Shown here: positions 46,620-57,464 of the stretch, one piece after another
Layout: each line of letters begins with the position of its first letter
How positions within the stretch are numbered: the first letter of the stretch is position 1
NCBI GenBank assembly: GCA_024500155.1
Contig: CM044865.1
Span: 35,016,776-35,080,775 of the forward strand
Length of the DNA: 64,000 nt
Origin: Chenopodium formosanum
Lineage: Eukaryota; Streptophyta; Magnoliopsida; Caryophyllales; Amaranthaceae
Direction: 5' to 3'
The notes under the pieces: generated by a model
What the model saw: only the letters and a program-made list of their open reading frames with translations
Database searches by the model: none
What the model was told of the DNA's origin: nothing
Program-made: the position numbers and the translations under genes

Positions 46620-46717
<98 letters not shown>
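46473..46717. repeat. Expanded AAT microsatellites in the D 3' LTR
   Basis: Two arrays, about 45 bp and 100 bp of pure AAT. The corresponding place of the solo LTR (48841-48870) has only a few repeats. Confidence 0.9.
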
Positions 46718-47335
46718 CATGTTAAAGCATAGCAAGATCCTAGGCATGATACTAACAAGATTAATAACAAACCCTAGCATGTCACTAAGCAATAAAAATC
46801 AAATCTTTAAGCCTAACATGATACTAACAATCATAAATATTAGGAAGAACATAAGAAGCATCGTAATGATCATATTTAGCATTAAATTTACCCTAGACAT
46901 GATACTAGGAATCATAATAACAATCTAAACATGATTTCTATATCATAATATCAATAAAAACCATTAAAGTACTTACTTTGATGCCTCGTACCTCTTTCTA
47001 ATAATAAAATACACACGTTAGTAACTTCAAGGAAAATAATAAACAAAACAATTAAATTAAATAATTGAAATAGAGATTTGGGACCAAACCCTCAGAAATT
47101 AAACCTTTCACGTCTAGGGCGAAGGAAACTTCGATTATGGCTAGGTATTTCTAGATCTTGAGAATGCGGAATTTTGTATGTAAAAAGCGAATTTAGAAAA
47201 AGTGTGAGAGAGAATAAAAAGAAAATTGATGAGAGTTGGCGAATGATTAGAAGAGAATGAGAATGAAAACTGGTTGTAGATGAATATTGATGAAAACTAG
47301 TTGTAGGTGAATGAAAAACGGAGTTTTTACGACGT

Positions 47336-47343
47336 TATTTATA
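47336..47343 (-). promoter_or_regulatory. TATA box of the D LTR
   Basis: TATAAATA on the minus strand. The same box is at 49506-49513 in the solo LTR. Confidence 0.65.
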
Positions 47344-47405
47344 GAGAAAATTAGTTTAAAAGATAAAATATCAAAACAGAGTCTGGAGCACAAAAAACCG
47401 AACCA

Positions 47406-47500
47406 ACGCCAACGTTGCCCGTTTGCGCCAGGCGCCAGGGGCCAATGCTGGCGCCAGGCGCCAATGCTGGCGCCAGGCGCTACAGCTGGCGTTTGGCGCT
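47406..47500. promoter_or_regulatory. GGCGCC cluster upstream of the LTR TATA box
   Basis: Five or more overlapping GGCGCC/GGCGCT/GTTTGGCGC sites, about 60 bp upstream of the minus-strand TATA box. TTTGGCGC fits the E2F consensus TTTSSCGC. Confidence 0.65.
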
Positions 47501-48079
47501 GATTTCAGAAATTCACGCGTTTTCTTAAAATCAGATAAAAATTGCCGTACAAGAGGATAAAATCGTATTTTTCCTCAAAAATGCTCTTTGATTTTAATTA
47601 AAACTCTAAAAAGTCAACAAAAGTCAATTTATCAAATGCTAATTGAATTAGGAATGAAAAGAACCTTCTAGAAGAATCTAGAATACTAAAACCATTCCTA
47701 ATTGCATTAGGAATGATAAATCATATTAAGCCCTCCCCTAGATCATTGGGCCGCATATAAGGCTCAAAACGGGCCCAGTTTAGTAAATTGGCCATAACTT
47801 CCTTAATATTCATCGGAATTGGGCTTATATAATATATCGTTGGAAAGATCTTGTCAAGCCCCATCCAACTACACTACTATTGGACCCATATCATGGACCA
47901 ACCAAACTGGACTGACTGTTTTCTTAAAATAAGTTTTCAAAAACAGAGAGAAGAGAAAAGAAATTAAAACTATCCGCAACATTAAACTTTCCACACTTTC
48001 ATTTCATTCGATTATGATACGACGTGAAAGGTACTCATCACTGGGTTTGGTTTTGGGGAGACACAAATGGGTGTCTACA

Positions 48080-48094
48080 GAAGCCCCCACTTTG
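48080..48094 (-). promoter_or_regulatory. Polypurine tract of element D
   Basis: Minus strand AAAGTGGGGGCTTC immediately before the LTR start TGTAGACACCC. This fixes the orientation of D. Confidence 0.75.
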
Positions 48095-48288
48095 ACTGAG
48101 TTTGGAGAAACGCAAGCTTCGAAATTAAAAGTCAAAGTATCGATAGGGACGGAGAATGATTCAGAATGTTCTACGATCCTAAATCAATCTTGTAACGCCG
48201 ATACGTGCAAACTAGCGTTAGTTAAACAGATAAGAGAGTTAAGAAACGCGTATCTTGCACCGTCGAGCACACGTCTCTGGAGGGTAAC

Positions 48289-50241
48289 TGTAGGGAATAA
48301 TTTCAAGCCTTTAAAATCCCACTAGCTTGAACCCCACTGTGATCATACACTAAAGTACGGTGGCGTCCAAAAGGGAAGAAGATAGAGCAAAAGAGTCACC
48401 AACAAGTTTTTAAGGAACTTGTAAACCGTTCACGAGGTGAAGGTTACACCCCTTAACGATCCAAGAGATCGTCAACTCCATAAGGTCTTGAACCAAATAA
48501 GGGTTCGGGGATGAAGGTACAAATCCAACCTAAAAGAGATTAAACCTGCCCTAATAATAGGCCTCTACTTTATTCTGGTCGTATTCATGTGCGCTTTCTG
48601 ACTAACATACAATCAATAGGATTAACCCTAAACCTGTTTAATCTATGTTGGTTGAATTTAATGCACAAATTAACTATTATTGGCAATCACTTGAATTATA
48701 ATCACAATTAACCTAACAAGATTATTAATTATCTTATTAAGCGTGATTGCAAGTACTAATTCCCTTTAACATGCAATAAAAGGTGATCAAGCAATAAATA
48801 ATAAAATATAATACATATCAAGCAACAATAATAAATAATCAACATCATTAATAATAATAATAATCATAAATAAAATAATCATCATTAAAATAATCACAAT
48901 CACCATGATAATCATAAATTATAATTATAATCATGTTAAAGCATAATAAACATAGCAAGATCCTAGGCATGACACTAACGAGATTAATAACAAACCCTAG
49001 CATGTCACTAAGCAATAAAAATCAAATCTTTAGCCCTAACATGATACTAACATGAATAAATATTAGGAAGAGAATAAAAGGCATCATAGGAATCATATTT
49101 AATATTAAAAATAACCTAGACATGATACTAGGAATATTATAATAACAATATAAACATGATTTCTACATCATAATATCAATTAATCAATTAAAGTACTTAC
49201 TTGGATGCCTCGTACCTCTTTCTTTCACGTTTAGGGCGAAGGCAACTTCGAATATGACTAGGTGTTTCTAGATCTAATGAATGCGGAATTTTGTGTGAAA
49301 AGCAAAGTTTAGAAAAGAAAGAAAGAGAAGAATTCTAATGAAAGAGATGAATGAATGAATAATGAATTGAAAAGAATTAATGAATGATTTGTGAATGAAG
49401 AGAATGAATGAAGAAGAGAATTGATGATTCTTCGTGAATGAAAAGAGTTGATTAAAACTTAAGAATAAAGAGAATTGGTGTATGAAAACGGAGTTTTTAA
49501 TACGATATTTATAGAGAAAATCATCCAAAAAAGATAATTTAACAAAACAGAGTCTGAAGATCGAAAACCAACCTTGGCGCCAGCCCTGGCTAGTTGGCGC
49601 CAACACCAGTGGCTAGCGCCAGGCGCCAATGGCTAGCGCCTGGCGCCAATCCTGGTTCCAGGCGCCAAGGCCTGGGGTTGGACGCCAAAGCAATTTTCAA
49701 CTCGTTTTCGAAAATCTGATAAACTTACCGTACTGGAAGATAAAATAATATAATTTCCATCGAAAATGCTATTTGATCTTAATTAAAACTCTGAAGAATC
49801 CTAATTGAATTAGGAATGATAAGACCTTTTAGAATGTTCTAGAAGACTAAAACCATTCCTAATTACATTAGGAATAATAAATTATATTAGGCCCTCCCCT
49901 AGATCATTAGGCCGTACTTAAAGCTCAAACCGGGCCAAGTTTAGTGAATTGGCCATAACTTCCTCAATATTCATCGGAATTGGGCTTATAATATATCGTT
50001 GGAAAGGTCTTTGCAAACCCCATCCAACTACACCACTATTGGACCCATATCATGGACCAACCAAACTGGATTGGCTGTTTTCTTTAAAATAAAGTTTTCA
50101 AAAACAGGGAGAAGAGAAAAAGAAATAAAACTTTCCGCAACACTAAACCTTTCCACACTTTCGTTTCATTCGATTATGATTCTACGTGAAAGGTACTCAT
50201 CACTGGGTTTGGTTTTTGGGAGACACAAATGGGTGTCTACA
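48289..50241 (-). mobile_element. Solo LTR of the D family
   Basis: 1953 bp, from TGTAGGGAATAATTTC to GGGTGTCTACA, flanked on both sides by GTAAC (48284-48288 and 50242-50246) with no internal region. It is homologous throughout to the 3' LTR of D but clearly diverged. Solo LTRs arise by recombination between the two LTRs of an inserted element. It has its own TATA box (49506-49513, minus) and GGCGCC cluster (49574-49690). ORFs inside are not supported. Confidence 0.88.
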
Positions 50242-50289
50242 GTAACCGATTTGCTGCTGCTTTACAGTTATTTTGATGACCTCGTGTAA

Positions 50290-50935
50290 GCTAGAGAATG
50301 CCATCTCGCTTGAAAACCGCTACGCTTGTAACTGCTTCCAATATAGAAGACTGCTTCTCTTGAAACGATCCTCTCCCGCTATGATAATATTCCACGTCCA
50401 AGGAAATACCATCGAAGATTGTTTCGCTTGAAACAATCGTCATCCGCATTGATAATATTCCACGTCCAAGGGAATACTATCGAAGATAATTTCGCTTGAA
50501 ATCACCCTTATCCGTATTGATAATATTCCACGTCCAAGGGAATACTATCGAAGATTGCCTCGCTTGAAACAATCTTCTTCCGCTTTATGACCATCATCCA
50601 CGTCTAAGGGAACATGGTCGAAGACAACTTCGCTTGAAATTACCTTCAGTTGTTTGTGACAACTCTCCGCAAGCCAGGGAATGCTGCTGAAGATATCCTC
50701 GCTTGAAGCTATCCTCATGTGTTGCGATAATTTTCCAAAGAAATTACCGAAGATCTCCGCTTGTAGATCTTTAAAAAGCTCGCTTGAACTTTGCTCCCGC
50801 TATGCCTGTACGTCGGCGCTTTTGTTTCTTTGAACCTGTATGTCGGTGCCCTTTGCAGAATGAATGAACCAATATGTTGGTGCCTTTTGTTAATGAACCA
50901 CTATGTGGGTGCCTTTTATTAATGGGCCAATGCTT
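50290..50935. repeat. Tandem repeats in the 3' noncoding part of element D
   Basis: About five units of about 80-85 bp (50330-50700) share ATAATATTCCACGTCCAAGG, ACTATCGAAGAT and TTCGCTTGAAAC. They are followed by about four 30-40-bp units of AACCANTATGTTGGTGCCTTTT (50800-50935). Amplified tandem repeats between pol and 3' LTR are known from Retand/Tat elements. Confidence 0.8.
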
Positions 50936-51126
50936 AGGCGCTTTAAGTTAAGTGAGACGATCTTTCATCAGGTCGATCACTTTGTGCAATCAGGCCGATT
51001 ACTAAAAATCGTGTCAAATTGCTTAGAGGGGCTAACTAGCGTACCAAGGAACCCAAAATATGTTACAAGGAGGTAGAACAACATCACTGAGAAGTTGAGT
51101 GTTATGGCGCTGCCGAAAAACCATCA

Positions 51127-51220
51127 ACGCCACACAATTGCCTTTAACGCCAGGCGCTAGGATTGGCGCCAGGCGCAAAGCCTGATTTTTGACGCCAAAG
51201 CCTAGCGCTTGGCGCCAGCA
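51127..51220. promoter_or_regulatory. GGCGCC cluster before the PMD gene
   Basis: Contains CCAGGCGCTAG, TTGGCGCCAGGCGC, GACGCCAAAG and GCGCTTGGCGCCAGC. It ends 12 bp before a TATA-like TTAAATA (51232-51238, plus strand). Confidence 0.65.
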
Positions 51221-51785
51221 CGAGGTTTTCCTTAAATACCCCTTTCTTCTTCATTTTGCTGTTTTGTTCGTCGCGATTTCACTCGAAAAACCGGAAAACT
51301 TCATTTGCTTCGTTCTTGCTCGTTTCTCAACCGAATTCACTCAAATTTGTTGCAAATTAAAGCTCTTTTCATCTACTTTCCTCATCTATGTAAGTTTTCT
51401 TCAAACTCACATCAATTTTTATGAATTTTGCACATGTTTATTCACGATTTTCATGAAATTTCGAATTTTTGAATGCTTAATTCGCTTTGTTTATCAAATT
51501 TTATGCCATGAAATTGCTTGATTATGTTTAAATATTGCCTTGGGAGTAATTTGAGACTTGTTTGACTCAATTTGGTGAAGAAATGAGCAATTTGCCATTG
51601 TTGGACCTCTTGAGGTCGGGAATGTAATGTGACTTGTTCTTGATGTTTTTGCTAGTAGTTCTGGTCCAATTTGTCACAATAATTACTATATTTCTGAGAG
51701 GGTGAGACGAGGCATCACTATTTGTCACAATATTCTTGTCCAATTCTTGTCCAATTTGCTAGTAATTCTTGTCCAATTTGTCACA

Positions 51786-54043
51786 ATGTCACTTGGTCGA
51801 CTCCCCGAGTGGGATGAGCGGACCCTGTTCTTTGCCCCCGTCCACCACATTTCTGAGAGGGTGAGACGAGGCATCACTATTGGGAGGACGCGCTGTCACA
51901 ATTCCGGCTGTGATGGCTTGGGCGATTTGTACAAGATGTACATCGCCAGGGACCTTGAGACGAGACTCCTATGGGAGTCTTACAGACTTGCTGCTTTGTT
52001 TGAGACCTCCGAGGTGATGGTTGCCTCCAGCGGGGGTCACCACGTAGTGCGTGCTTTGGTGGAGTTCTTCTGGGACACCACCAACACTTTCCACTTCCCC
52101 TAGGGTGAGATGATGGTGACTCCTACGGACTTCAGTCTCATCACAGGACTAGAGTTCAGCTCTGTGCCACTGCCGTTCGACAGTGGCATTGACGTCTTTT
52201 TTCCCGAGGTCGAGGAGCTGTTGGGGCCAATCACCATTCGGGCCCGATCTGAGGTCGAGTCGTCTCAATTTAGTGCTCGGGGGATTCGCCGCTCGACGTT
52301 GGCAACGACTTTCGATGACGATGCGACCACCCAAGAGCAGCGGGTGCACATCTTTGCGCTGATGTTGTTGTCAGGGACGTTCTCCCCTGACAAGGGTAGT
52401 AGGTCGTTGCTTTACTACCTTCCTATTGTCCACAATCTACACCGGATCGGGACTTATGACTGGGCCAGCTTGGCCTATGCTGACTTCATTCGTGCACTGA
52501 GGGACTCGTGTCGACACTGGTCCTTTGGGACGAATGTTGCTTTGTCCGCCTTTTGGAGAGTCGTAGAGGTAAACATTATTCCTTATAAAGTTTAGCTCTA
52601 CATTTTAGCTAGCACTTGATTATAATTTTAACTCCTTGTAGATCTGGTTCTACGAGTACTTCCCTTCTGCTGCGCCGGCGAGACCGTCGCCTCGCGGATT
52701 TCCTGTGAGTGCTTCTTGGGGCAGCCGCCGCGTGGGGATGTCCACTACATATGTCCGCGACTGGATTATCGCGGTACGATTTCTTCTTATTTGCCTCTTT
52801 GTGATGCTTTAGGTAAACTCTCGCCTGATTGATGCTCTTTGCAGGGGCCTAAGGTGGTGTACCGGCCGTGGGTCGGCATGGTAGTCCCTGGGTTAGCCGC
52901 ACAGTACTCTGCTGAGCGTTGCTATTTCCTGGGGACTTATGGAGCAATCGCATACTTGGGAGAGAGGGTTGCTAGACAGCATTCCTCTAATGTTTTTGTC
53001 GTTCCTACTCCTCCACCACGTCACATGTTCGACGCCGCGAGGTTGTTGAGCATGTCCGACGGAGCTGGCACCTCTTGGCGATCTTGCACGATCCCCGGGC
53101 GGTGCTATGCGAAGGAGCTACTGCTGTTGTTAGCTCCAGCCCCTGTACCGGCTAAGGATGTGGGGGTAAGATTTTTCAGTTTTTATTTTCCGTTAAGTAG
53201 CCCTCAAGTAATGCTTTACTGACTTGGTTTTTGCTTTATCGGGATGATGCTGCTGAGTTTTTGCCACCCCGTATGTCCATCCATTACCAGGGGACATACG
53301 GGCCGATCGAGGAGATGATTCCTCCGGCTCCCGAGGAGGAGCGCTTCGTAGAGCGGTCGATTTCTCGCCGCCAGACTCGAGTAAGCTTAGTTATTTGTAA
53401 TTTTTGTCCTTATATATCATGCATGTTTACTGACTTATTTCTTTGACAGTTTTCGCGCGAGGTGGTCTCGGCGATGGCACGATATATAGATGCCTTCCGG
53501 AGCCAGCTCGTCCGGATGAGGAATGCGGCTACCTGCCGTCGGGACGACGCCGTCTAGGAGGTAGTCTTTCTTTCATGTGTTTTGCATTACTGCTTCGATT
53601 TTGTCTTGTTTCTGATTTAATTCTTTTTGCAGGGTCAGCCTATTGCTTCTCACACCCGCACGAGACCTGAGGTGTGGAGGGATCCGGCAAGGTCTAGCTC
53701 GAGATGTCGCCGCACTACGTCAGGGGGTAGAGGCGGTCGCTTTGAGGCTGCCCGTGCTGATGTGGCAGAGGGCTCGAGTTCTTCTTCTGAAGGTGCTCAT
53801 GCTGCACCGGCAAGCCAGGGAGAGGCTACCTCGGCTCTTAGGGGTGGTGGGATGTACGAGTTCGGCTCGTCATCGCAGTAGCCTCTACAGCCTCAGCTTC
53901 AGGTTGATCTCGGGTGGAGTGGACCCACGTTGAGCTTTCCTCCTCCCGCGGAGACTGGAGCTGGAGCCAGAGCTGGTGGAGAGGTTACTCCTCGTACGAC
54001 GCAGTTTTACGAGATGATGGGTGTACGTCCCCCGGCGCCGTAG
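51786..54043 (+). pseudogene. Plant mobile domain (PMD, aminotransferase-like) gene antisense in element D
   Basis: Exon 1 51786-52568, exon 2 52642-52773, exon 3 52845-53165, then exons near 53243-53380, 53450-53557 and 53634-54043; most junctions are GT-AG in phase 0. PMD features: RLPEWDERTLFF-like start, a TFHFP-GEM segment, PTDFSLITGLEF, LLSGTFSPDKGSRSLLYYLP, ALSAFWRVVEIWFYEYFP. Stops: TAG 52101-52103 at the Trp position of FHFPWGEM, TAG near the end of exon 5, TAG 53879-53881 (probably from CAG) before the natural stop at 54041-54043. The exon 4 acceptor reads CGG where CAG is expected. PMD proteins such as MAIN act in silencing and cell division in Arabidopsis, and PMD copies in gypsy elements are known. 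This copy is decayed. Confidence 0.75.
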
Positions 54044-54514
54044 TTTGTTCCTGTGATTTTTTTTATTTTTGACTTTGTATAGAACTTTGCCTTAGACTCA
54101 TTTTTTTAGACATTTTTTGTATATACATACTTATTATGAGTTTATTTTATTTATCATGTTTTATTTTTTCATTTTTTTATTTATATTATTATGTGCATGT
54201 TATTGTGTGCAAGAAAAGTGTGACAAGTAATTTTGCGCAAAAATTCCAACATTTTTATTATTGATGGAGGGTATCCGACTTTCTCCCCCAAAAAGAAAAA
54301 TGAAAAAAGGAAAAGTCAAATAAAAGCTTGGGTTTATAAAACTTTGGAAATTAACCTAAATAAAATCCAAAAAAGAATAATATAATAATATAATAGCTAT
54401 ATTAATTAAAAGAAGAATAAAAAGATGTTTAGAAAAGATAACGGAGCCGTAAAGTCATTAGTCGACTGAATTAAGGTAAAAACGCGATTTTAGAAAGCGC
54501 GTATGACGTGGCAG
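54044..54514. other. Spacer of element D
   Basis: AT-rich sequence between the two antisense genes. No ORF, repeat or motif that I can support. Confidence 0.5.
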
Positions 54515-54627
54515 ATTGGCGCCAGCTGGCGCCACACAATTGGATGTATCGCCAGGCGCTACACTTGGCGTGTGGCGCCAAGCTTTGGCGTCTAGCGCCA
54601 ATCTCGGTGTTTGACGCCAGTTAGCGC
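54515..54627. promoter_or_regulatory. GGCGCC cluster before the second antisense gene
   Basis: GGCGCCAGCTGGCGCCA, CCAGGCGCTACA, TTGGCGTGTGGCGCCA, TAGCGCCA and GACGCCAGTTAGCGC, followed 44 bp later by ATAAATAG (54672-54679, plus strand). Confidence 0.65.
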
Positions 54628-54749
54628 TGTCTCCGTATTTTATCCCGATTAAAACTGCTCGTAATTCGTGCATAAATAGCCCCCTGCTCAGCTGATTCTT
54701 TTCATAATTTCAGCGAATAAAATAATTCTTGGCCTTACAAAAATTATAT

Positions 54750-55620
54750 CATGTCTCTAGTCACCAAAACTTTTACCCAATACACCCACGAATGGTGTCG
54801 GTCTCTTAATGCTAGAGAAAGAAAAGAATTAGATTTGTTTCACTTGGGGGGAATTAATTAGCCCTCCGGACAACATTGAGAAGTATACTCCAAATTGCTT
54901 CGTGAGGAGGAAGAAACGCTTCTCTAAAATTGGGCGCCATGAGTGGAGAAGGGTCTTCGAATCTCGCAATTTTGCTATCAAGTGGGTCGTCCCATGGTGG
55001 AAAAAAGAAAGGATGGTTGGTGTCAACAAGCAACCTTTCTGTCGTCTTCCAAGTTTGTCTCGTATGACTTATTACTATCCCTGCAGGGTAAAAAGAAAAT
55101 ACGGCTTGCTTCAGAATATTCCTTCCGGAGATCTTCGTCCCCCCTACGTGTACCCTATCTCCTAGGAAGTAGACAGATTTGATGCTTATTGAAGTGCTAG
55201 ACCTTTATGGGAAGTAATTACCCAAAAGGTTCCTCCTTCCTTGCCCAATGATGTGAAAAAGTGGTTGTTGAAGAAACCTTCAAAGGACTCGAAGAAAAAT
55301 CAGGGTAAAAATGACGTGAAGAGTCGTCTAGGTGACAGGGTGATTCCTGCCAAGGAACGCTTAGGTGAAAGAGTTGAATTCAAAAAACCTGCTATGCCTA
55401 GGAAGAAAAGTACTACAAAAGATAAGGGAAAAAGGAAAACTGACACCATAGATAAAAAAAGTCTGGGTAGAAAAGAAGCATGGAGTCCTAGCCGAAGGGG
55501 AAACTATCTACTCCAAGATTGAATGTAGGTCCTCTAAAGGATGCCTACTAGCTAAGGTTATGGATGAGGAGGAGGAAGCAGACAAAAATTGGAAAAGGGC
55601 TAGGAAAGAAAAGAAAGATT
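54750..55620 (+). pseudogene. Second antisense gene of element D, basic protein of unknown function
   Basis: The ATG at 54750 opens TFTQYTHEWCRSLNARERKE. The frame breaks at six G (about 54846-54851), and the next frame continues with NIEKYTPNCFVRRKKRFSK, WVVPWWKKERM and PPYVYPIS-stop at 55163-55165. A Lys-rich segment in the following frame (55241-55522, KKPSKDSKKNQGKND) and a last frame ending RARKEKKD at 55620 complete it. There are at least one nonsense codon and two or three frame changes. A CATAAATAG box stands 75 bp upstream of the ATG. I recognise no family. It is strongly basic, so nucleic-acid or Gag-like binding is conceivable. Confidence 0.5.
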
Positions 55621-56132
55621 AGGAGCATTGCTTAATTTCAAATTATTAGACTTAGTTTATATTTTTCATTTAAAGTTAATTTATTTCAGCTTTAAATTCC
55701 ATCAATAATGTAATTTTATTTTATTAATGAAATTTCAGCTTTTAATTAATTATTTACTTTAAATTTATTATTAAAGCAATGAAAACCGAAAAAATTAATT
55801 TTCCAGAAATTCTTCGAGTACGGAAGTCGAAAATTTTCCGAAAAAACCGAAATTTGCCCAGAATTTATCTGTGAATTGGCGCCGCTTGTCTGAAACTGGC
55901 GCCGGACACAGCAGTCTGGCGCCAGGCGCCAGTGTCGTCGGCTGGCGTTGATGGTCGTTGGCTGGCGCCAGATTTTTTTCTGCGACGCCGATATTTCACC
56001 GATCTTCTGTCGAATTTTTGGGAGGCGAGAATGTTGAAAAATAAAGTGGCCGCACCCGTAAAGGGTTGCCTACGTATCGTTTCTTAAGGAATCAGGCCAA
56101 ACGTAGCTCTCTTGAGTATCCTACTCAAGTAA
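55621..56132. other. Spacer of element D with another GGCGCC cluster
   Basis: AT-rich to 55860, then a cluster at 55877-55970 (TTGGCGCCGC, CTGGCGCCGGAC, CTGGCGCCAGGCGCCAG, GCTGGCGCCAG). No TATA box is evident near it on either strand. Confidence 0.6.
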
Positions 56133-57180
56133 TTATGGGTAGTACTTCTTAAGTTGGTCAAGATTTGTCATGTTCGAGAACTCATTGCCATCCATATCAG
56201 TTAGTTTTGCTGCACCTCCTGACAGGATTGTTTTGACAATGTAGGGTCCAGGCCAGTTAGGTCTAAATTTTCCCCTTGTATCTAAAACATTTTTTCTTAA
56301 TGCTTTTAACACCAAGTCTCCTACTTTGATGTTTCTTGTCTTTACCTTCTTATTAAAATCCCTAGCCATACGAGCTAGATAACACTGAGTGTGATGCAGA
56401 GCTTCTAGTCGTTTTTCATCGAGTAAAATTAGCTCTTCATATCTTGCCCTAGTCCATTCAACTTCATCGAGTTTGCTCTTAAACGCGATGCGTAGAGATG
56501 AAATTTCTAGTTCGACAGGTTGTACGACATCCATTCCATAAACTAAGGAAAATGACGTTTTTCCTGTTGATGTACGGATTGACGTGCGGTAACCCCACAA
56601 TGCGAAGTGAAGTTTGTCAGGCCAATCTTTATAATTTTCTGTCATTTTCTCGATGATAGTCTTTAAATTTTTATTAGCCGCCTCGACTGCTCCATTTGCT
56701 TGAGGTCTGTAAGGGGAAGAATGATGATGTTGAAAGCTATATTTTTGTAACAATTCTTCACATTCGGCTTGAAAGTGAGTTCCATTGTCACTTATCATTT
56801 CATGTGGTACTCCATATCGACAAATAATATTCCTCTCTATAAAGAGTGCTACATGTTTTGCAGTGAGTTTAGCGTATGATTGCGCTTCGACCCACTTTGT
56901 GAAGTAATCAATTGCTACTAATATATATTCGTGGCCTCCTGTTCTCGGGGGAGTGATTTTGCCGATGATGTCAATTCCCCATGTAGAGAATGGCCATGGC
57001 GATGTATAAGTGTAGAGTAAGAATGGAGGAACATGTTGTAAGTTGGCATAGATTTGACACTTAGGGCATCTTTTTACATATTGGTGGCAATCCCTATTCA
57101 CTGTAGTCCAATAATATCCTTCTCGCATTATTTTTTGGACTAACATTTTGCCGTTTAATGAGTGCCACAGATTCCTTCGT
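56133..57180 (-). pseudogene. Integrase of element D
   Basis: 337 open codons from Met 57146, with the CC half of the zinc finger (CHQYVKRCPKC) and the DDE core (GIDIIGK, MISDNGTHF, GAVEAANKNLKTI), then the C-terminal domain ending LDQLKKYYP. The HH half (IVHEGICGTH) is in another frame just upstream, so one base is missing or extra near 57160. Together with stops between here and the RT, pol of D cannot be made whole. Confidence 0.8.
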
Positions 57181-57377
57181 GGACTATTCTCATTGCTCTA
57201 TGTGCATCCTTTTTCCTACGCATAAGAGGGCTCGACCCTTAGGTACCCTTTTATGTAGCTCGTTGTCTAGAGTACATATTGGGAAGCCAAAAGTCTTAAT
57301 TCTCGTTTTGCTCTTTTATCAGCATGGGGAGGGTACTCTCTTTTGGTGACATAATTGAGTATATCCGTGTACCACGA

Positions 57378-57464
57378 TTCTTCTTCTTCTTCTTCTTCTT
57401 CTTCTTCTTCTTCTTCTTCTTCTTCTTCTTCTTCTTCTTCTTCTTCTTCTTCTTCTTCTTCTTC
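57378..57464. repeat. (TTC)29 trinucleotide repeat inside pol
   Basis: 29 pure TTC units, GAA on the coding strand, adding a poly-Glu tract after EDEEVV. A TAA precedes the run by one codon (57468-57470). The downstream frame shows the linker to integrase. Confidence 0.92.

Larger units (their letters stand above)
46135..48079 (-). repeat. 3' LTR of element D, proximal piece
   Basis: Continues from 26097 across element A and ends GGGTGTCTACA. Compared with the solo LTR it has much longer AAT arrays (46473-46517 and 46618-46717). The minus-strand TATA box is at 47336-47343, with a GGCGCC cluster upstream at 47406-47500. No gene: poly-Ile ORFs in the arrays are artefacts. Confidence 0.85.

Noticed and set aside
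46403..46928. Poly-Ile ORFs on both strands
   Set aside because: AAT microsatellite in the D LTR.
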